This document shows positions 19,081 through 29,013 of a stretch of DNA of 64,000 nucleotides, in pieces. The notes under the pieces are model-generated. The model did no database searches, was not told where the DNA came from, and saw only the letters and a program-made list of their open reading frames with translations. The DNA comes from Marinobacterium weihaiense. GTDB lineage: Bacteria; Pseudomonadota; Gammaproteobacteria; Pseudomonadales; Balneatricaceae. A program made the translations under genes and the position numbers. The stretch covers positions 124,001 to 188,000 of the forward strand of contig NZ_JAHQZT010000001.1 in NCBI RefSeq assembly GCF_019061305.1. The letters are read 5' to 3'. The first letter of the stretch is position 1; every line of letters starts with the position of its first letter.

Positions 19081-19657
19081 GTTCGCAGGCACCGTTGCCT
19101 GTATCTTCTCGGCTGAGCGAGCTGCGCCAGCGCCAGCCATCTTCTGCACGGGCCTCCACCAGAAAGCCCTTGAAACGCAGCTTGTCCGCTTCACCGACCG
19201 CTTCGAGCTGCTCCCGTACCTGGTCGCTGGCTGGAATCAGGTGCATGTTGGCACTGCTGACCGAGACTTCACGTTTGGGAATCGGCAACTGCTGGCTACG
19301 CCAGTAATACCAGCGCCCGGACTGACGAATCTTGAACTGCTCGATCACGTCAGGGTCAGACATGCGCCCCCACCCCAGGGCAAAATCCCAGGGTGACAGC
19401 TCGGCCTCGCGGCCCAAGCTGTAATTCTCGCGCCCCAGCACACGGGCATCCAGAGTGAATTCCGCCAGCAATTTAAGCTGGTAGTCATCGATCTGCACCG
19501 TCGCCACAGCATCCAGATTGCGCTGTGAGGGCTGATTGGGACTCAACGACAGGCTAACCAACGGCGCATCAACCGGAGGTGTGGGTGACGAGAACGGGTT
19601 GGTGAGCCAGAAGCCTGCCAACAGCGCCAGCCCCAGAGCAAGGTGCAGAGGTCTCAT
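19055..19657 (-). CDS. Hypothetical exported protein
   Basis: 200 residues. One hydrophobic N-terminal segment (residues 4-19, ending near a Phe-Trp-Leu) could be a signal anchor; the rest is hydrophilic and globular. I recognise no domain. It is followed 11 bases upstream by the PilZ gene on the same strand, so the two are probably co-transcribed. The 3' end overlaps the DMT gene. Confidence 0.65.
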   Translation of the reverse strand: MRPLHLALGLALLAGFWLTNPFSSPTPPVDAPLVSLSLSPNQPSQRNLDAVATVQIDDYQLKLLAEFTLDARVLGRENYSLGREAELSPWDFALGWGRMSDPDVIEQFKIRQSGRWYYWRSQQLPIPKREVSVSSANMHLIPASDQVREQLEAVGEADKLRFKGFLVEARAEDGWRWRSSLSREDTGNGACELILVTEVL

Positions 19658-19668
19658 GATATTACCGA

Positions 19669-20028
19669 TTAGTTCAGACGCGCGGATACGAAGGTGTCGA
19701 TGTCCTGCAGCGCCTGCTCATCGGTTGACACGATATGCAGCCCCAAACCGATACAGTCATGAGCCGTGCGACGCTTGTAGACAATGCGGCAGTGACAGTG
19801 CAGTGCACTGGTGCTCAATCCGAAGTGCAGCCAGATTTCGGTTGCACCCAGGCCTTCCGGTGGCTGCAGGTCGGACAACATGTCACCACCTTCGACATGG
19901 AAGCCACTGCGACTTATGTTGACCACCCGTACATCGATCATTCTCCCGTCGGCCGTTTCCAGTTCGGCGGCCACATCGCAGGGAATACGGGGATAGATAC
20001 GTCGTTCCTGAAACATCACATCTCTCAT
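19669..20028 (-). CDS. PilZ-domain cyclic-di-GMP receptor
   Basis: 119-residue single-domain PilZ protein. The RxxxR ligand motif is RRIYPR at residues 9-14 and the second motif NISRSGFHVEG at 37-47 (N/DxSxxG). Such proteins bind cyclic-di-GMP and transmit it to a partner. An ATG at 20016 is an alternative start. The partner is unknown; the downstream exported hypothetical is the only candidate in the transcript. Confidence 0.88.
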   Translation of the reverse strand: MRDVMFQERRIYPRIPCDVAAELETADGRMIDVRVVNISRSGFHVEGGDMLSDLQPPEGLGATEIWLHFGLSTSALHCHCRIVYKRRTAHDCIGLGLHIVSTDEQALQDIDTFVSARLN

Positions 20029-20215
20029 TTCGAAAACCGTCGCTTAATCATAGGCAGTGTTTGCATGCTCAACAATGCCCTCGATCATGCCTCGGGCCCA
20101 TGGGGTGGCGATATCAGCAGATTCACTTACTACTTCAGTACACGTTCATTGGCGCCAACGTCGCATTCAGTCCAACTGCTGCCCAAGGTGTAATGAGAAT
20201 AATGGAGAGATGCTC

Positions 20216-20785
20216 ATGAATGTGTTGCCGTACTGGACAGGAGTAGTTCTGGCACTGATTGCCGCCCCACACGCCATCGAGTCGGCGCAGGCTGATGCCT
20301 GGCCGGACAATGCCGAATATTTCTCATGGGACGGTTATCGTGTTCTGCACTACCGCAGCCCAACGCCGAATCATGCTGAAGGTGGCCAACGCATCAATAC
20401 CGCTCAAGTGCGCACATTGATGAAAAACCGTTCGCCTGCACTGCTGAATGTGCAGCCTGTGGCTTGGCAACATGGTATCTTTCTGCAGACGGCACCCCAT
20501 TATCAGCTGCCCGGCAGTACCTGGCTTCCCAATGTGGGCCAGGGCGAGTTGACTGATCGCTGGCGCGAGTATTTTCAGCGCGGCCTACATGACCTCAGCC
20601 AGGGCAATCGCCACCACCCCATTGTCGTTTATTGCACTGCAGACTGCTGGATGTCCTGGAATGCAGTCAAGCGTGCGGCAACTTGGGGTTACACGCAGCT
20701 GTACTGGTATGCCGAAGGGATTGATGGCTGGCAGCAGGCCGGATACACACTGGATGTGGCCGTGCCGGTTGCGCTTGAAAAATAA
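20216..20785 (+). CDS. PQQ-dependent catabolism-associated CXXCW-motif protein
   Basis: 189-residue periplasmic protein with a signal peptide (1-27, ending AQADA). It carries the Cys140-Thr-Ala-Asp-Cys144-Trp145 motif of the quinoprotein-associated CXXCW family, within a rhodanese-like domain. Known only by association with PQQ dehydrogenase clusters; a redox or sulfur-relay role is inferred. The frame extends to 20057, but GGAGAG lies 8 bases before the ATG at 20216. It begins the plus-strand block before the response regulator. Confidence 0.88.
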   Translation: MNVLPYWTGVVLALIAAPHAIESAQADAWPDNAEYFSWDGYRVLHYRSPTPNHAEGGQRINTAQVRTLMKNRSPALLNVQPVAWQHGIFLQTAPHYQLPGSTWLPNVGQGELTDRWREYFQRGLHDLSQGNRHHPIVVYCTADCWMSWNAVKRAATWGYTQLYWYAEGIDGWQQAGYTLDVAVPVALEK

Positions 20786-20856
20786 AGCCGTAACGAATAC
20801 GCCTAGCAAGGATGACACGCTGGCATCAGCATAATAACGATAACGGGGAATCCAAC

Positions 20857-21531
20857 GTGTACAAAATTCTCATCGCTGACGACCATCCGCTTTTCCGTGA
20901 AGCGATCACTAACGTCATTCAAACCGGCTTCCCGGATGCACAGACCCTGGAGACTGAAGACCTGGACAACGCCCTGACGCTAGCACAGGAGCAGGACGAT
21001 CTGGATCTCGTACTGCTGGACCTGAACATGCCGGGCATGAGTGGCCTAAATGGACTGATTTCGATGCGCAATGAGGCGCCGACCATACCAGTGGTGATTG
21101 TGTCTGCAGAAGACGACAAGCAGATCGTATTGCAGGCGATTACTTGCGGCGCGGTCGGTTTCATCTCCAAATCCTCACCGCGCACGCAAATGACCGAAGC
21201 CTTGCAGCAGATTTTAGACGGTAACGTCTACCTGCCTTCAGACATCATTCGTCAAAGCGGTCAGGACACCAGCCGTCGCAACCGCCGCAACAACGAACAC
21301 CCCCAGCTAGCGCCCGAGCTGCTCTCCTCCCTCACCCGGCGCCAGCTGCTGGTACTGGAACGCATGGCCAAGGGCGAATCCAACAAGCAGATTGCGTACA
21401 ACCTGCACATTGCCGAAACCACGGTGAAAGCGCACGTGTCTGCCATTCTGCGCAAGCTGGGTGTCCACAACCGCGTACAAGCGATACTATCTGCCAGCGA
21501 TATCGATTTTGCCCAATACCTGCGCCGTTGA
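20857..21531 (+). CDS. LuxR/NarL-family response regulator (ErbR/ExaE-like)
   Basis: 224-residue two-component regulator. Receiver with Asp8, Asp9 and phospho-acceptor Asp55, Lys in GFISKSS, then a NarL/LuxR helix-turn-helix (about 155-215, [21 protein letters not shown]). Start is the GTG at 20857, preceded by GGGGA; the frame opens at 20812. In pseudomonads such regulators (ExaE, ErbR/AgmR) control quinoprotein ethanol oxidation. The convergent hybrid kinase at 21574 is its likely partner. Confidence 0.87.
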   Translation: MYKILIADDHPLFREAITNVIQTGFPDAQTLETEDLDNALTLAQEQDDLDLVLLDLNMPGMSGLNGLISMRNEAPTIPVVIVSAEDDKQIVLQAITCGAVGFISKSSPRTQMTEALQQILDGNVYLPSDIIRQSGQDTSRRNRRNNEHPQLAPELLSSLTRRQLLVLERMAKGESNKQIAYNLHIAETTVKAHVSAILRKLGVHNRVQAILSASDIDFAQYLRR

Positions 21532-21573
21532 CTCCAGCCTTCAATACAGCACTCGCCTGCCCGCTTGCATCTC

Positions 21574-24171
21574 TCAACGTTGCAATAAGTGGGCAAGGGT
21601 TGCTTTCAGTTTAAGTGGCCTTACCGGCTTGTTCATCAATAGATAGCCCTCGTCCTTCACGGCCTGTTTCAGTTCATTACTGTAGTTGGCCGTGATCATC
21701 AGTACCGGTGGCTGATCACTGCGCCGCTGCAGAATCTGAGCAACCAGCTCGACACCGGTTACGCCGTCATCAAGATGATAATCGGCAATCAGCAGATCCA
21801 GCGGTGCACTGCCCACGGCAAGCTGCTGTTGCAGGTCTTCCATGCCCAACGCCGTCACGACATCACATCCCCAGCCTTCCAAAAGCGTGGCCATGCCAGC
21901 ACAAATGGACGCATCGTTATCCACCATCCAGATACGTGCGCCCTGCAGCTGATCGTCGAAAGCGGGGTTACGAAACACTGGGGCAAAGGCTTCGGGATTA
22001 AGATAGCCCAGCGGCAGCTCGACCGAAAATACGGAGCCGATGCCTTCGCGTGAGCGGACCCGCACCGGATGTTCCAGCATCTGGCTGATCTTATCTACAA
22101 TCGCCAGTCCAAGCCCCAGCCCCTTGTCATGCTGGTGCTGGCGACTGGGAATACGGCGAAACTCCTGAAAGATTTCTGTTAGCTTGTCTTCTGGAATGCC
22201 CGATCCTGTATCCCAGACTTCAACCAACACCCGTCCACACCGCCGCCGACATCCCAGCAGCACTTCGCCACCGGCATCGGTATAGCGCAAAGCATTGGTC
22301 AGGAAATTGCGCAGAATACGCGCCAGCAGCGTGGCATCGCTCACCACAACGGCATCACTGCCGCGGAATCGGAACCTGAGGCCTTCTGCAGCCGCCACCT
22401 GGGTATATTCGGCCGCCAGTGTGGTCAGCAACTCGTTGAGACGGAACGGCGCCACATCCGGCTTAATCACACCCGCATCCAACTTGGAAATGTCCACCAG
22501 CGTGCCCAGCAGCGTCTCCACGTCCTGCAGCGAATTGCTGATGGATCCGATCAACGTGCCGATCCGTTCGGGCATGGCCTGCTCTAACAACGCACCGGTA
22601 AAGAGCCGGGCCGCATTCAGAGGCTGAAGCAGGTCATGGCTTACCGCGGCCAGAAACTTGGTTTTGGACAGGTTGGCCTGCTCCGCATCCTGTTTCGCTT
22701 CCAGCAGGCGCGCCTCGATAGCCAGGCGCTCATCGATCTCCTGGCGCAGCTGCTGATTTACCTCCGTCAGTTCGGAGGTGCGTTCCTTTACCCGCTGCTC
22801 CAGGTTCTGGTATGCCTGCTGCAGCGCCAGCGCCGTGCGCTTGCGTTCGGTAATATCGCGAATCAGCACGAAAAAGCCGATGGTGCGTCCCTGGGCATCC
22901 AGATTGGGTACATAGGACTTGAGCATGTGCCGGTTCTCACCGGCCGCATTGTATTCGTCAATCTCGAAGGTGGTGTTCTCGCCCCCCAGTGCACGCTGTA
23001 TGTAGGGCTCCAGACGGGCATAGAGCTGATCACCATGCACCTGGCGAATGCTCTGTCCCAGCAATGTGCCCCGTGGCCAACCATACCAGTCGTCATACAC
23101 CTGATTGGTGAACTGAAAGTGACCGTTCTCGCCGACGTAGGCGATCAGAGCCGGGATATGGTCGGTAATCAGCCTGAGCCAATGTTCGTTTTCACGCAGG
23201 GTTTCGGCATAACGGTAGCGCTCGGTGATATCGGTATAGGTATTGACGAACCCACCAGTCGGCATGGGATGGGTACGTACCTCGATCACCCGGCCATCCG
23301 GCAGCCGCTGCTCCAGCTCGTGCAGCGGCTGGCCTCGACCATCCAGAATGGCGGGCGTCAGCAGATCCACCGGCGACGGCTGCATCAGGCGATCGAAGGG
23401 ACGACCGGCCACGGCCTGCACCCCCGTCAGCTCGACAAAACGATCATTCCAGACTTCCAACTCGCCCTGCGGGTTGATCAGGGCAACCCCCTGGGAAAGG
23501 TTGTCCACGGTACGCTGCAACAGGCGGCTTTTCTGTGCCAGTGCCTGCTCCCGCTGAGCGGCTTCACTGGCTTTCAGATCGGTGATGTCGGTATAGAGTA
23601 TGACCAGACCGCCTTCACCGGTATGACGCTCGCTAACCTGTACCCAGCGCCCGTTGGCAAGCCTGTAGACAGTCGCTTCGTCTTCTCCACCGACATGCTC
23701 TTCGACAATGACGCCTCTCTCCAGCGCCAGGCGCCGCACATCCTGAATGGTGGCACCGCGCTCGATTTCGGTCCCCGTCCCTGCCCAGTATTCACGGAAG
23801 CGACGGTTGAACACCAGAATGCGGCGCTGTTCGTCAAAGAGCACAAAGGCATCCGAGATGCTTTCAATGGCATCGGTCAGACGCTGATGCGCCATCGCCG
23901 CTTCCTGATTGGCCTGTATCAGAGCGAAGTTGCTGCGCTTGAGCTCCGCCAGGGCCGCATTGAGCGCCTCGGTCCGCTCACGCACCTGTTCAGCCAGTAC
24001 CACGGAATGCTCAAAGGCGGCATAGGGCGCCGTTCGCACCGTGCTACTGGATTCAACCCGCTCGATCAGCGCATCCTTCATGCGGGTCAGCTTGTCGTTG
24101 TCCTGTTCCAACTCAGCAATGCGCGCCAGCAGCGCTTCACGAGACAGGTCGGCAACCGATTCAGTAGTCAT
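21574..24171 (-). CDS. Soluble PAS-hybrid histidine kinase with receiver
   Basis: 865 residues, no membrane segment. Order: N-terminal coiled coil, three PAS/PAC units (about 97-200, 217-318, 325-442), coiled coil 445-500, HisKA with His512 in AVSHDLLQPLNAARLF, HATPase (about 610-720) and a C-terminal receiver (about 745-865, Asp in LLIADYHLDDG). Start at 24171 overlaps the FIST gene by 11 bases; the frame opens at 24261 inside FIST. The kinase core is closely related to the ErcS-like kinase at 44922. Likely senses an alcohol- or redox-linked signal passed on by FIST and feeds the regulator at 20857. Confidence 0.87.
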   Translation of the reverse strand: MTTESVADLSREALLARIAELEQDNDKLTRMKDALIERVESSSTVRTAPYAAFEHSVVLAEQVRERTEALNAALAELKRSNFALIQANQEAAMAHQRLTDAIESISDAFVLFDEQRRILVFNRRFREYWAGTGTEIERGATIQDVRRLALERGVIVEEHVGGEDEATVYRLANGRWVQVSERHTGEGGLVILYTDITDLKASEAAQREQALAQKSRLLQRTVDNLSQGVALINPQGELEVWNDRFVELTGVQAVAGRPFDRLMQPSPVDLLTPAILDGRGQPLHELEQRLPDGRVIEVRTHPMPTGGFVNTYTDITERYRYAETLRENEHWLRLITDHIPALIAYVGENGHFQFTNQVYDDWYGWPRGTLLGQSIRQVHGDQLYARLEPYIQRALGGENTTFEIDEYNAAGENRHMLKSYVPNLDAQGRTIGFFVLIRDITERKRTALALQQAYQNLEQRVKERTSELTEVNQQLRQEIDERLAIEARLLEAKQDAEQANLSKTKFLAAVSHDLLQPLNAARLFTGALLEQAMPERIGTLIGSISNSLQDVETLLGTLVDISKLDAGVIKPDVAPFRLNELLTTLAAEYTQVAAAEGLRFRFRGSDAVVVSDATLLARILRNFLTNALRYTDAGGEVLLGCRRRCGRVLVEVWDTGSGIPEDKLTEIFQEFRRIPSRQHQHDKGLGLGLAIVDKISQMLEHPVRVRSREGIGSVFSVELPLGYLNPEAFAPVFRNPAFDDQLQGARIWMVDNDASICAGMATLLEGWGCDVVTALGMEDLQQQLAVGSAPLDLLIADYHLDDGVTGVELVAQILQRRSDQPPVLMITANYSNELKQAVKDEGYLLMNKPVRPLKLKATLAHLLQR

Positions 24172-25321
24172 GCGCACTCCTGCCGATAACGACACCGGTG
24201 AAAGTCTGGTTGAGGTGCATGCCGTCGTATTGTTCGCCGTAGGTGTTGAAACCGATGACATTATGCTTCACCAGAAAGTCGGAGGTTTCATCGGTACGGC
24301 GGGTATATTCGGCCTCCAGCCGGCGCAGGAAACAGTCACAGCCGATGGTGATCATCGGTTCCCCAAGGGTCTGCTCGATGCGCTCAAAACGGTGTGCCAG
24401 GTTATCCAGCATGGCATCCGGCTGCATGGCCGTCAGCACGATGCCGTTTTCAACGGCGCAGTAGAACGTCAGGCTGAGGTCGGGATTGACCTTCTGGATC
24501 GAGCGCACGTAATACTCCTGGCCAATCCGCACCGCCAGCGGATTGAGGGCAAAGACACGGTAATCGAGCTGATCCGGGTCCAGGCCCAGTTGTCGGGCGT
24601 ATTCGAGTGCGGCAGGTTCAGCATTGAGCTCATAGACGGTGCGTGTTGCCGGGTCGGCATCGGTCACGATCAGCTTCTGTTCCAGGCTGCGCATGTGATG
24701 CGTGGTGAAGACTTCGAAATCCAGTGGCGTATTGACCATAATCACCACCGCCGCACGGGTACGAAACTGGCCTGCGTGATAGACATGCGTACCGGTCAGA
24801 TGGATATCGTCTCCGGCAGACCCGCCGAAGTGCGGAATGCTGCCCAGTACCGAATCCAGGTTCAACAGCACCAGCTCTTCCTGACTGGACAAACCGTCCA
24901 GCAGGGTCAGCGCAAAGGTATGTCCCTTGGTCGGGGCAACATGAAGGTCACGACAACCGGCCACCAGCCCGTCGATCAACGTTTGCGCCTGAGTCAGACT
25001 GAAGTCATCCAACGCCTCCACCAGCCCGACCTCGATCGCAAACAGGTTGCGATCAAACCCGAGCGCCGTGATCGTGCCCTGATCATAGCCGCGCGGCGTC
25101 AACTCACCGGCCGTGGTGCAACCGGCCAGGCGAATGCCATCAAAGGCGGCTTCCAGGCTCAGTGACAATGCCTCAAGGTCATATTCGGCAGAGCAGAAGA
25201 ACAGAACAAAACCCAGCTCAGAATGAACCAGAGTGTCGGCCAGCTCACGAGCGGCAACATCGGGGTCCCGTGAAGAGGACATGGCGGATCGAATCGGTTG
25301 TGCGAACAAGGGCGCGTTCAT
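24161..25321 (-). CDS. FIST-domain sensory protein
   Basis: 386-residue protein with FIST_N (about 1-215) and FIST_C (about 220-365) regions, recognisable by GCTTAGELTPRGY and the FALNPLAVRI segment. FIST domains are thought to bind small molecules such as amino acids and are usually linked to signalling output. No signal peptide, so cytoplasmic. The start at 25321 is the first ATG with a plausible protein N-terminus; the frame opens at 25420. Its stop overlaps the kinase start, implying co-translation with it. Confidence 0.85.
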   Translation of the reverse strand: MNAPLFAQPIRSAMSSSRDPDVAARELADTLVHSELGFVLFFCSAEYDLEALSLSLEAAFDGIRLAGCTTAGELTPRGYDQGTITALGFDRNLFAIEVGLVEALDDFSLTQAQTLIDGLVAGCRDLHVAPTKGHTFALTLLDGLSSQEELVLLNLDSVLGSIPHFGGSAGDDIHLTGTHVYHAGQFRTRAAVVIMVNTPLDFEVFTTHHMRSLEQKLIVTDADPATRTVYELNAEPAALEYARQLGLDPDQLDYRVFALNPLAVRIGQEYYVRSIQKVNPDLSLTFYCAVENGIVLTAMQPDAMLDNLAHRFERIEQTLGEPMITIGCDCFLRRLEAEYTRRTDETSDFLVKHNVIGFNTYGEQYDGMHLNQTFTGVVIGRSAHDY

Positions 25322-25528
25322 CAAGGGGTACTCGCGCTGAAAAAATATGGCAGCTTTCAGTTTAATCCGCCTCCGCGACGCTGGTAATGCTACTTCAGTA
25401 CCTGAATCCCGCCCCGGCAATAACCTTTAGACTATTGATTTAAAAATGAAAAATACTTGAATGACCAATCACGTGTCATCGGGTGGCAAAAAATACGACC
25501 AAAGCAGTAGCCGCTGGACAGCAGGCAT

Positions 25529-25568
25529 AAAAAAACCGCACAACCGGTGAAGGGGTCCAGTCGTGCGG
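25529..25568 (-). terminator. Terminator after porin gene
   Basis: On the minus strand a GC-rich hairpin with arms CCGCACGAC and GTTGTGCGG is followed by a T-run, just after the porin stop. Confidence 0.8.
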
Positions 25569-25593
25569 CCAGATGATGTGCAACAGGTCTTTT

Positions 25594-26739
25594 TTACCAG
25601 GTCAGAACAGCACCCAGGGCAACAGTATCGTTCTCTTCCTCGCCGAGGGTTGTGCCCTTGATTTCAGTCTGGTCGTATTCAGCGACCAGCTTCAGGTTAC
25701 TGTTGACGCTGTAGAACCAGGCCACGGCGGTGTTTTCATACGTGAAATCGACCGCTTCATCACCCTCGTTTTCACCATAGGACAGCGCGACTCGGTTTTT
25801 GCCGAACGAGTAGGAGCCCTGTAACAGGTAACCGTCCATTTCAAAGCTTTCATCCGCCACGAAGTTGTCGATCGATGCCGGGTGGATGCCCTCGCTCTGG
25901 AAGCCGGATGCGGTCAGAGACAAGCCGCCAAACTTGACATTGGCACCATAGGACACGCCGGTAGAATCGATGGTTTCGACATCATCACCTTCCGGATTGT
26001 CAGAGCTCTGATACAAGCCGCCCAGCCAAGCCTTGAAGGAGCCCTGACTGAAATCGGTACCATAGGTCAGTTCGGCTTCGAAACGCGGTGTTTCTTCAGA
26101 TGAGTCGGTATCGGATTTGCTCGGGTCGAAGATGCCCGCAGCCGCCTGAAAGCCGCTCTTGACCGGGCTGCGGTAGGTGATCTGTGCTTTCGGGAACGGG
26201 TAGGTATAACCGCTGCCGATGTTGCCAAAGGAAACGTTGCCACCGTCGATCAGGCCGAGGGTGTCGGATGACTGGCCGTAGCCCATCAACAGCTCGTCGG
26301 ACATGATGTTAGTACGATTGAACAGGCCGAAGTCCTTGCCGATCAGTACTTGGCCCCAGTCGCCATCGACCGTGCCGTAGAACTGACGTACATCGATACC
26401 GGTGTCCGTACCCAGCGACTCACCGCGCCCCTGATTTGCAGCCCTAACCACATCGGAGTCGTTAATGCTGACCCAAAAGGATGAACGCGCACCCAGTTGC
26501 AGGTCGCCGGTATCTTTGCCGAAGTTGAAGCCGATCCAGTTGGGCAAGAAGCCCATCTTGACGCGTGATTGGGTGCGCTCGTCATTATCACTATGAACAT
26601 AAAAGGCGTTGATCATGCCATCAGTACTGAAGGTGGTGCCATCCTGGTCATACAGCTTGATTTCGGCCTGTGCCTGTGCCGCCATGCCCAGTGCGACCAG
26701 CGCAGGCAGAAGTTTAATGGTCATTTTCTTATTTTTCAT
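25594..26739 (-). CDS. Outer-membrane porin
   Basis: 381-residue outer-membrane beta-barrel protein. Signal peptide of 25 residues (ends AQAQA), alternating amphipathic strands, C-terminal strand ending in Trp (GAVLTW) rather than Phe. A GGGAGA Shine-Dalgarno precedes the ATG. Related to the general diffusion porins often adjacent to PQQ alcohol dehydrogenases; passage of small alcohols or carboxylates is inferred. Flanked by terminators, so transcribed alone from the region upstream. Confidence 0.87.
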   Translation of the reverse strand: MKNKKMTIKLLPALVALGMAAQAQAEIKLYDQDGTTFSTDGMINAFYVHSDNDERTQSRVKMGFLPNWIGFNFGKDTGDLQLGARSSFWVSINDSDVVRAANQGRGESLGTDTGIDVRQFYGTVDGDWGQVLIGKDFGLFNRTNIMSDELLMGYGQSSDTLGLIDGGNVSFGNIGSGYTYPFPKAQITYRSPVKSGFQAAAGIFDPSKSDTDSSEETPRFEAELTYGTDFSQGSFKAWLGGLYQSSDNPEGDDVETIDSTGVSYGANVKFGGLSLTASGFQSEGIHPASIDNFVADESFEMDGYLLQGSYSFGKNRVALSYGENEGDEAVDFTYENTAVAWFYSVNSNLKLVAEYDQTEIKGTTLGEEENDTVALGAVLTW

Positions 26740-26993
26740 GGTTTCTCCCAGATAGGTCCGTCAGTCATGACATCGTGATTACGATGGCTTGATGATCGCG
26801 TCTGGAAGCAGGCAAACCCATGCTGCGCAAGATTTGTTTACATGGCACTTTGGCGGCTCAACCCGGGCAGTAATCCGAGTCTGTATACCCCGGTATTACG
26901 ACCCTGACCCAATGTCGCAGAAGCAGGTGCAATATTAGAAAAAGCTCATAGCATACTGATTCAATTAGATGATTCCGAACAGAAAAGTTCAAC
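26740..26993. other. Upstream region of porin gene
   Basis: About 250 bases with no recognised gene between the porin start and the terminator of the PedH-type gene. It must hold the porin promoter; I cannot name a specific regulatory site. Confidence 0.4.
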
Positions 26994-27028
26994 GCAAAAA
27001 GCCCCGCCGAGCAACTCGACGAGGCTTT
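26994..27028 (-). terminator. Terminator after pedH-type gene
   Basis: Arms AAGCCTCGTCGAG and CTCGGCGGGGCTT (one mismatch) around TTG on the minus strand, followed by a T-run; a strong rho-independent terminator 35 bases past the stop codon. Confidence 0.88.
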
Positions 27029-27062
27029 GATTGACGCTGAGAGTCAGGTCAGGGGCGCTGGA

Positions 27063-28835
27063 TCAGCCCTGCTTGGGCAGCTTGAAGGTCCACACCGAAC
27101 CACCCTGGTTCAGATGCTTGACACGCTTGGCGACTTCACCGCCCCACAGCGGCACCGCACCACCCCAACCGGAGACGACGGAGACATATTGCTCGCCATC
27201 CATCTCCCAGGTAATCGGTGAGCCGACAATGCCGGAGCCGGTCTGGAACTTGTACAGCATCTCACCGGTCTTCGCGTCAAAGGCCATCAGGTAGCCTTCG
27301 GGGTTGCCGGTGAAAACCAGGTTGCCTTTGGTGGCCAGTACTCCGCCCCACAGCGGCGCATAGTTTTCATAGCGCCAGACTTCCTGACCGTTTTTCGGGT
27401 CGATCGCGCGCAGAACGCCGATATAGTCCTCGTTCAGCGGCTTGATGGTGAAGCCGGCCCCCAGGTACGCCGCCCCTTTCTTGTAGGAGACTGGCTCGTT
27501 CCAGATATCCATGGCCCACTCGTTGGACGGTACGTAGAACAGACCGGTGTCCTGACTGAAGGCCATCGGCATCCAGTTCTTGCCGCCCAGGAAGGAAGGC
27601 GCGGATAGCACCGGCTCGCCCTTGTTGCCCTCTTTGGCATCGGCCGGATTGCCCGGGCGACCGCCTTCTTTGAAGATCGGGCGACCCTTGTCGTCCAAGC
27701 CTTCCGCCCAGGTGATCTTGTCCACGAACGGGAAGCCGCGAATGAAATCACCGTTTTCACGGTTGAGAACGTAGAAGAAACCGTTGCGGTCCGCCGTGGC
27801 TGCAGCCTTAACGGTCTTGCCGCCATCCTTGTAATCGAACGCGATCAGCTCATTGACGCCGTCGAAATCCCAGCCATCGTGCGGTGTGGTCTGGAAGTGC
27901 CAGACGATCTTACCGGTGTCCGGATCGACCGCCAGGCGTGACGAGGAGAACAGGTTGTCACCGGGGCGCAGATGCGAGTTCCAGGGTGCCGGGTTACCGG
28001 TACCGAAGAACATCAGATCGGTTTCAGGATCGTAGGTACCGCCCAGCCAGGTGGCCGCGCCACCGGTCTTCCACAGATCGCCGGTCCAGGTCAGCCCGGC
28101 TTCGCCACCGGAAATGCCGTTTTCGATCTTCTTGCCATTTTTCCAGATGTAGCCCATGTGGCCTTCAACCGTCGGACGGCTCCAGACGATGTCACCGGTC
28201 ACGGCGTCATACGCCTCAACCTTGCCGACCACGCCAAACTCACCCCCGGAAACACCGGTGATGATCTTGCCCTTGACCACCAGCGGTGCGGCGGTCAAAG
28301 AGTAGCCTTCCTTGTAATCAGCCACTTTCTTCTTCCACACGACCTTGCCGGTATCCTTGTTCAGGGCCACCAGCTTGGCGTCGAGGGTACCGAAGATCAC
28401 CAGATCGCCATAGAGTGCGACACCACGGTTAATCACGTCACAGCAGGGCATGATGCCGTCCGGCAGACGGGCGTTGTATTCCCAGAGTTCCTCACCGGTT
28501 TTGACATCGATGGCAAACACGCGGGAGTAGGAACCGGTGACGTACATGACGCCATCCTTCACCATCGGCTGGGATTCCTGACCACGCTGCTTTTCGCCCC
28601 CGAAGGAGAACGACCAGACCGGGCGCAGCTCCTTGACGGTTTCGGTGTTCAGCGTATCCAGCGGGCTGTAACGCTGAGCGCGCGGCCCAAGTCCATTGGA
28701 GACCACATCATCCGTGGTCATCTGGTCGGCAAGAATATCCTTGTCGGTAATACCGGCCTGTGCCACACCGGCACAGGACATGGCAGCCACCAGTGCGGTC
28801 AAGGCAAAGCCTTTGCTGCGGCCAAATTTCTTCAT
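27063..28835 (-). CDS. pedH: PQQ-dependent alcohol dehydrogenase, lanthanide (PedH) type
   Basis: 590-residue periplasmic quinoprotein of the eight-bladed propeller family; oxidises primary alcohols (and probably aldehydes), passing electrons to a cytochrome c. Signal peptide 1-27. Adjacent disulfide cysteines 131-132 (PCCDV). Metal/PQQ site: Glu199, Asn281, catalytic Asp323 in WDFDGVNE, and the additional Asp325 two residues on. That Asp-x-Asp pattern is the established signature of lanthanide-dependent PQQ dehydrogenases (XoxF, PedH), whereas calcium enzymes have Ala or Ser there. Length is normal. Last gene of the pedF-relay block, behind a 178-base gap with its own probable promoter. Confidence 0.92.
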   Translation of the reverse strand: MKKFGRSKGFALTALVAAMSCAGVAQAGITDKDILADQMTTDDVVSNGLGPRAQRYSPLDTLNTETVKELRPVWSFSFGGEKQRGQESQPMVKDGVMYVTGSYSRVFAIDVKTGEELWEYNARLPDGIMPCCDVINRGVALYGDLVIFGTLDAKLVALNKDTGKVVWKKKVADYKEGYSLTAAPLVVKGKIITGVSGGEFGVVGKVEAYDAVTGDIVWSRPTVEGHMGYIWKNGKKIENGISGGEAGLTWTGDLWKTGGAATWLGGTYDPETDLMFFGTGNPAPWNSHLRPGDNLFSSSRLAVDPDTGKIVWHFQTTPHDGWDFDGVNELIAFDYKDGGKTVKAAATADRNGFFYVLNRENGDFIRGFPFVDKITWAEGLDDKGRPIFKEGGRPGNPADAKEGNKGEPVLSAPSFLGGKNWMPMAFSQDTGLFYVPSNEWAMDIWNEPVSYKKGAAYLGAGFTIKPLNEDYIGVLRAIDPKNGQEVWRYENYAPLWGGVLATKGNLVFTGNPEGYLMAFDAKTGEMLYKFQTGSGIVGSPITWEMDGEQYVSVVSGWGGAVPLWGGEVAKRVKHLNQGGSVWTFKLPKQG

Positions 28836-29013
28836 CGCTGTCCCCTTTCAGGTTTTTTGTTGTCCGGGAGCAGTCGGGAAAATGTCCCGACCCGTATGGG
28901 CATTTTTGAATCTGCCCCCTGATCCAGCAATTGCACTGGCGGACCGGTTTTCTCCTCACTTGGTCGTAATACTCGTCGCAAAGCCCCATGAAGCGGGGCT
29001 TTTGCTCTCGGCG
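28836..29013. promoter_or_regulatory. Upstream region of pedH-type gene, with hairpin
   Basis: The 178 bases between the zinc hydrolase stop and the dehydrogenase start. A hairpin with 7-base arms AAGCCCC and GGGGCTT lies at 28981-29001, just after the hydrolase stop, and may attenuate or end read-through. The remaining ~145 bases probably carry a separate promoter for the lanthanide-type enzyme. Confidence 0.5.

Noticed and set aside
20057-20215. Upstream extension of the CXXCW protein
   Set aside because: No signal-peptide or protein character; the Shine-Dalgarno and signal peptide fit the start at 20216.
22636-24189. 517-residue open frame antisense to the hybrid kinase
   Set aside because: Shadow of the PAS region; no recognisable family.
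24041-25165. 374-residue plus-strand frame over FIST
   Set aside because: Antisense shadow of the FIST gene.
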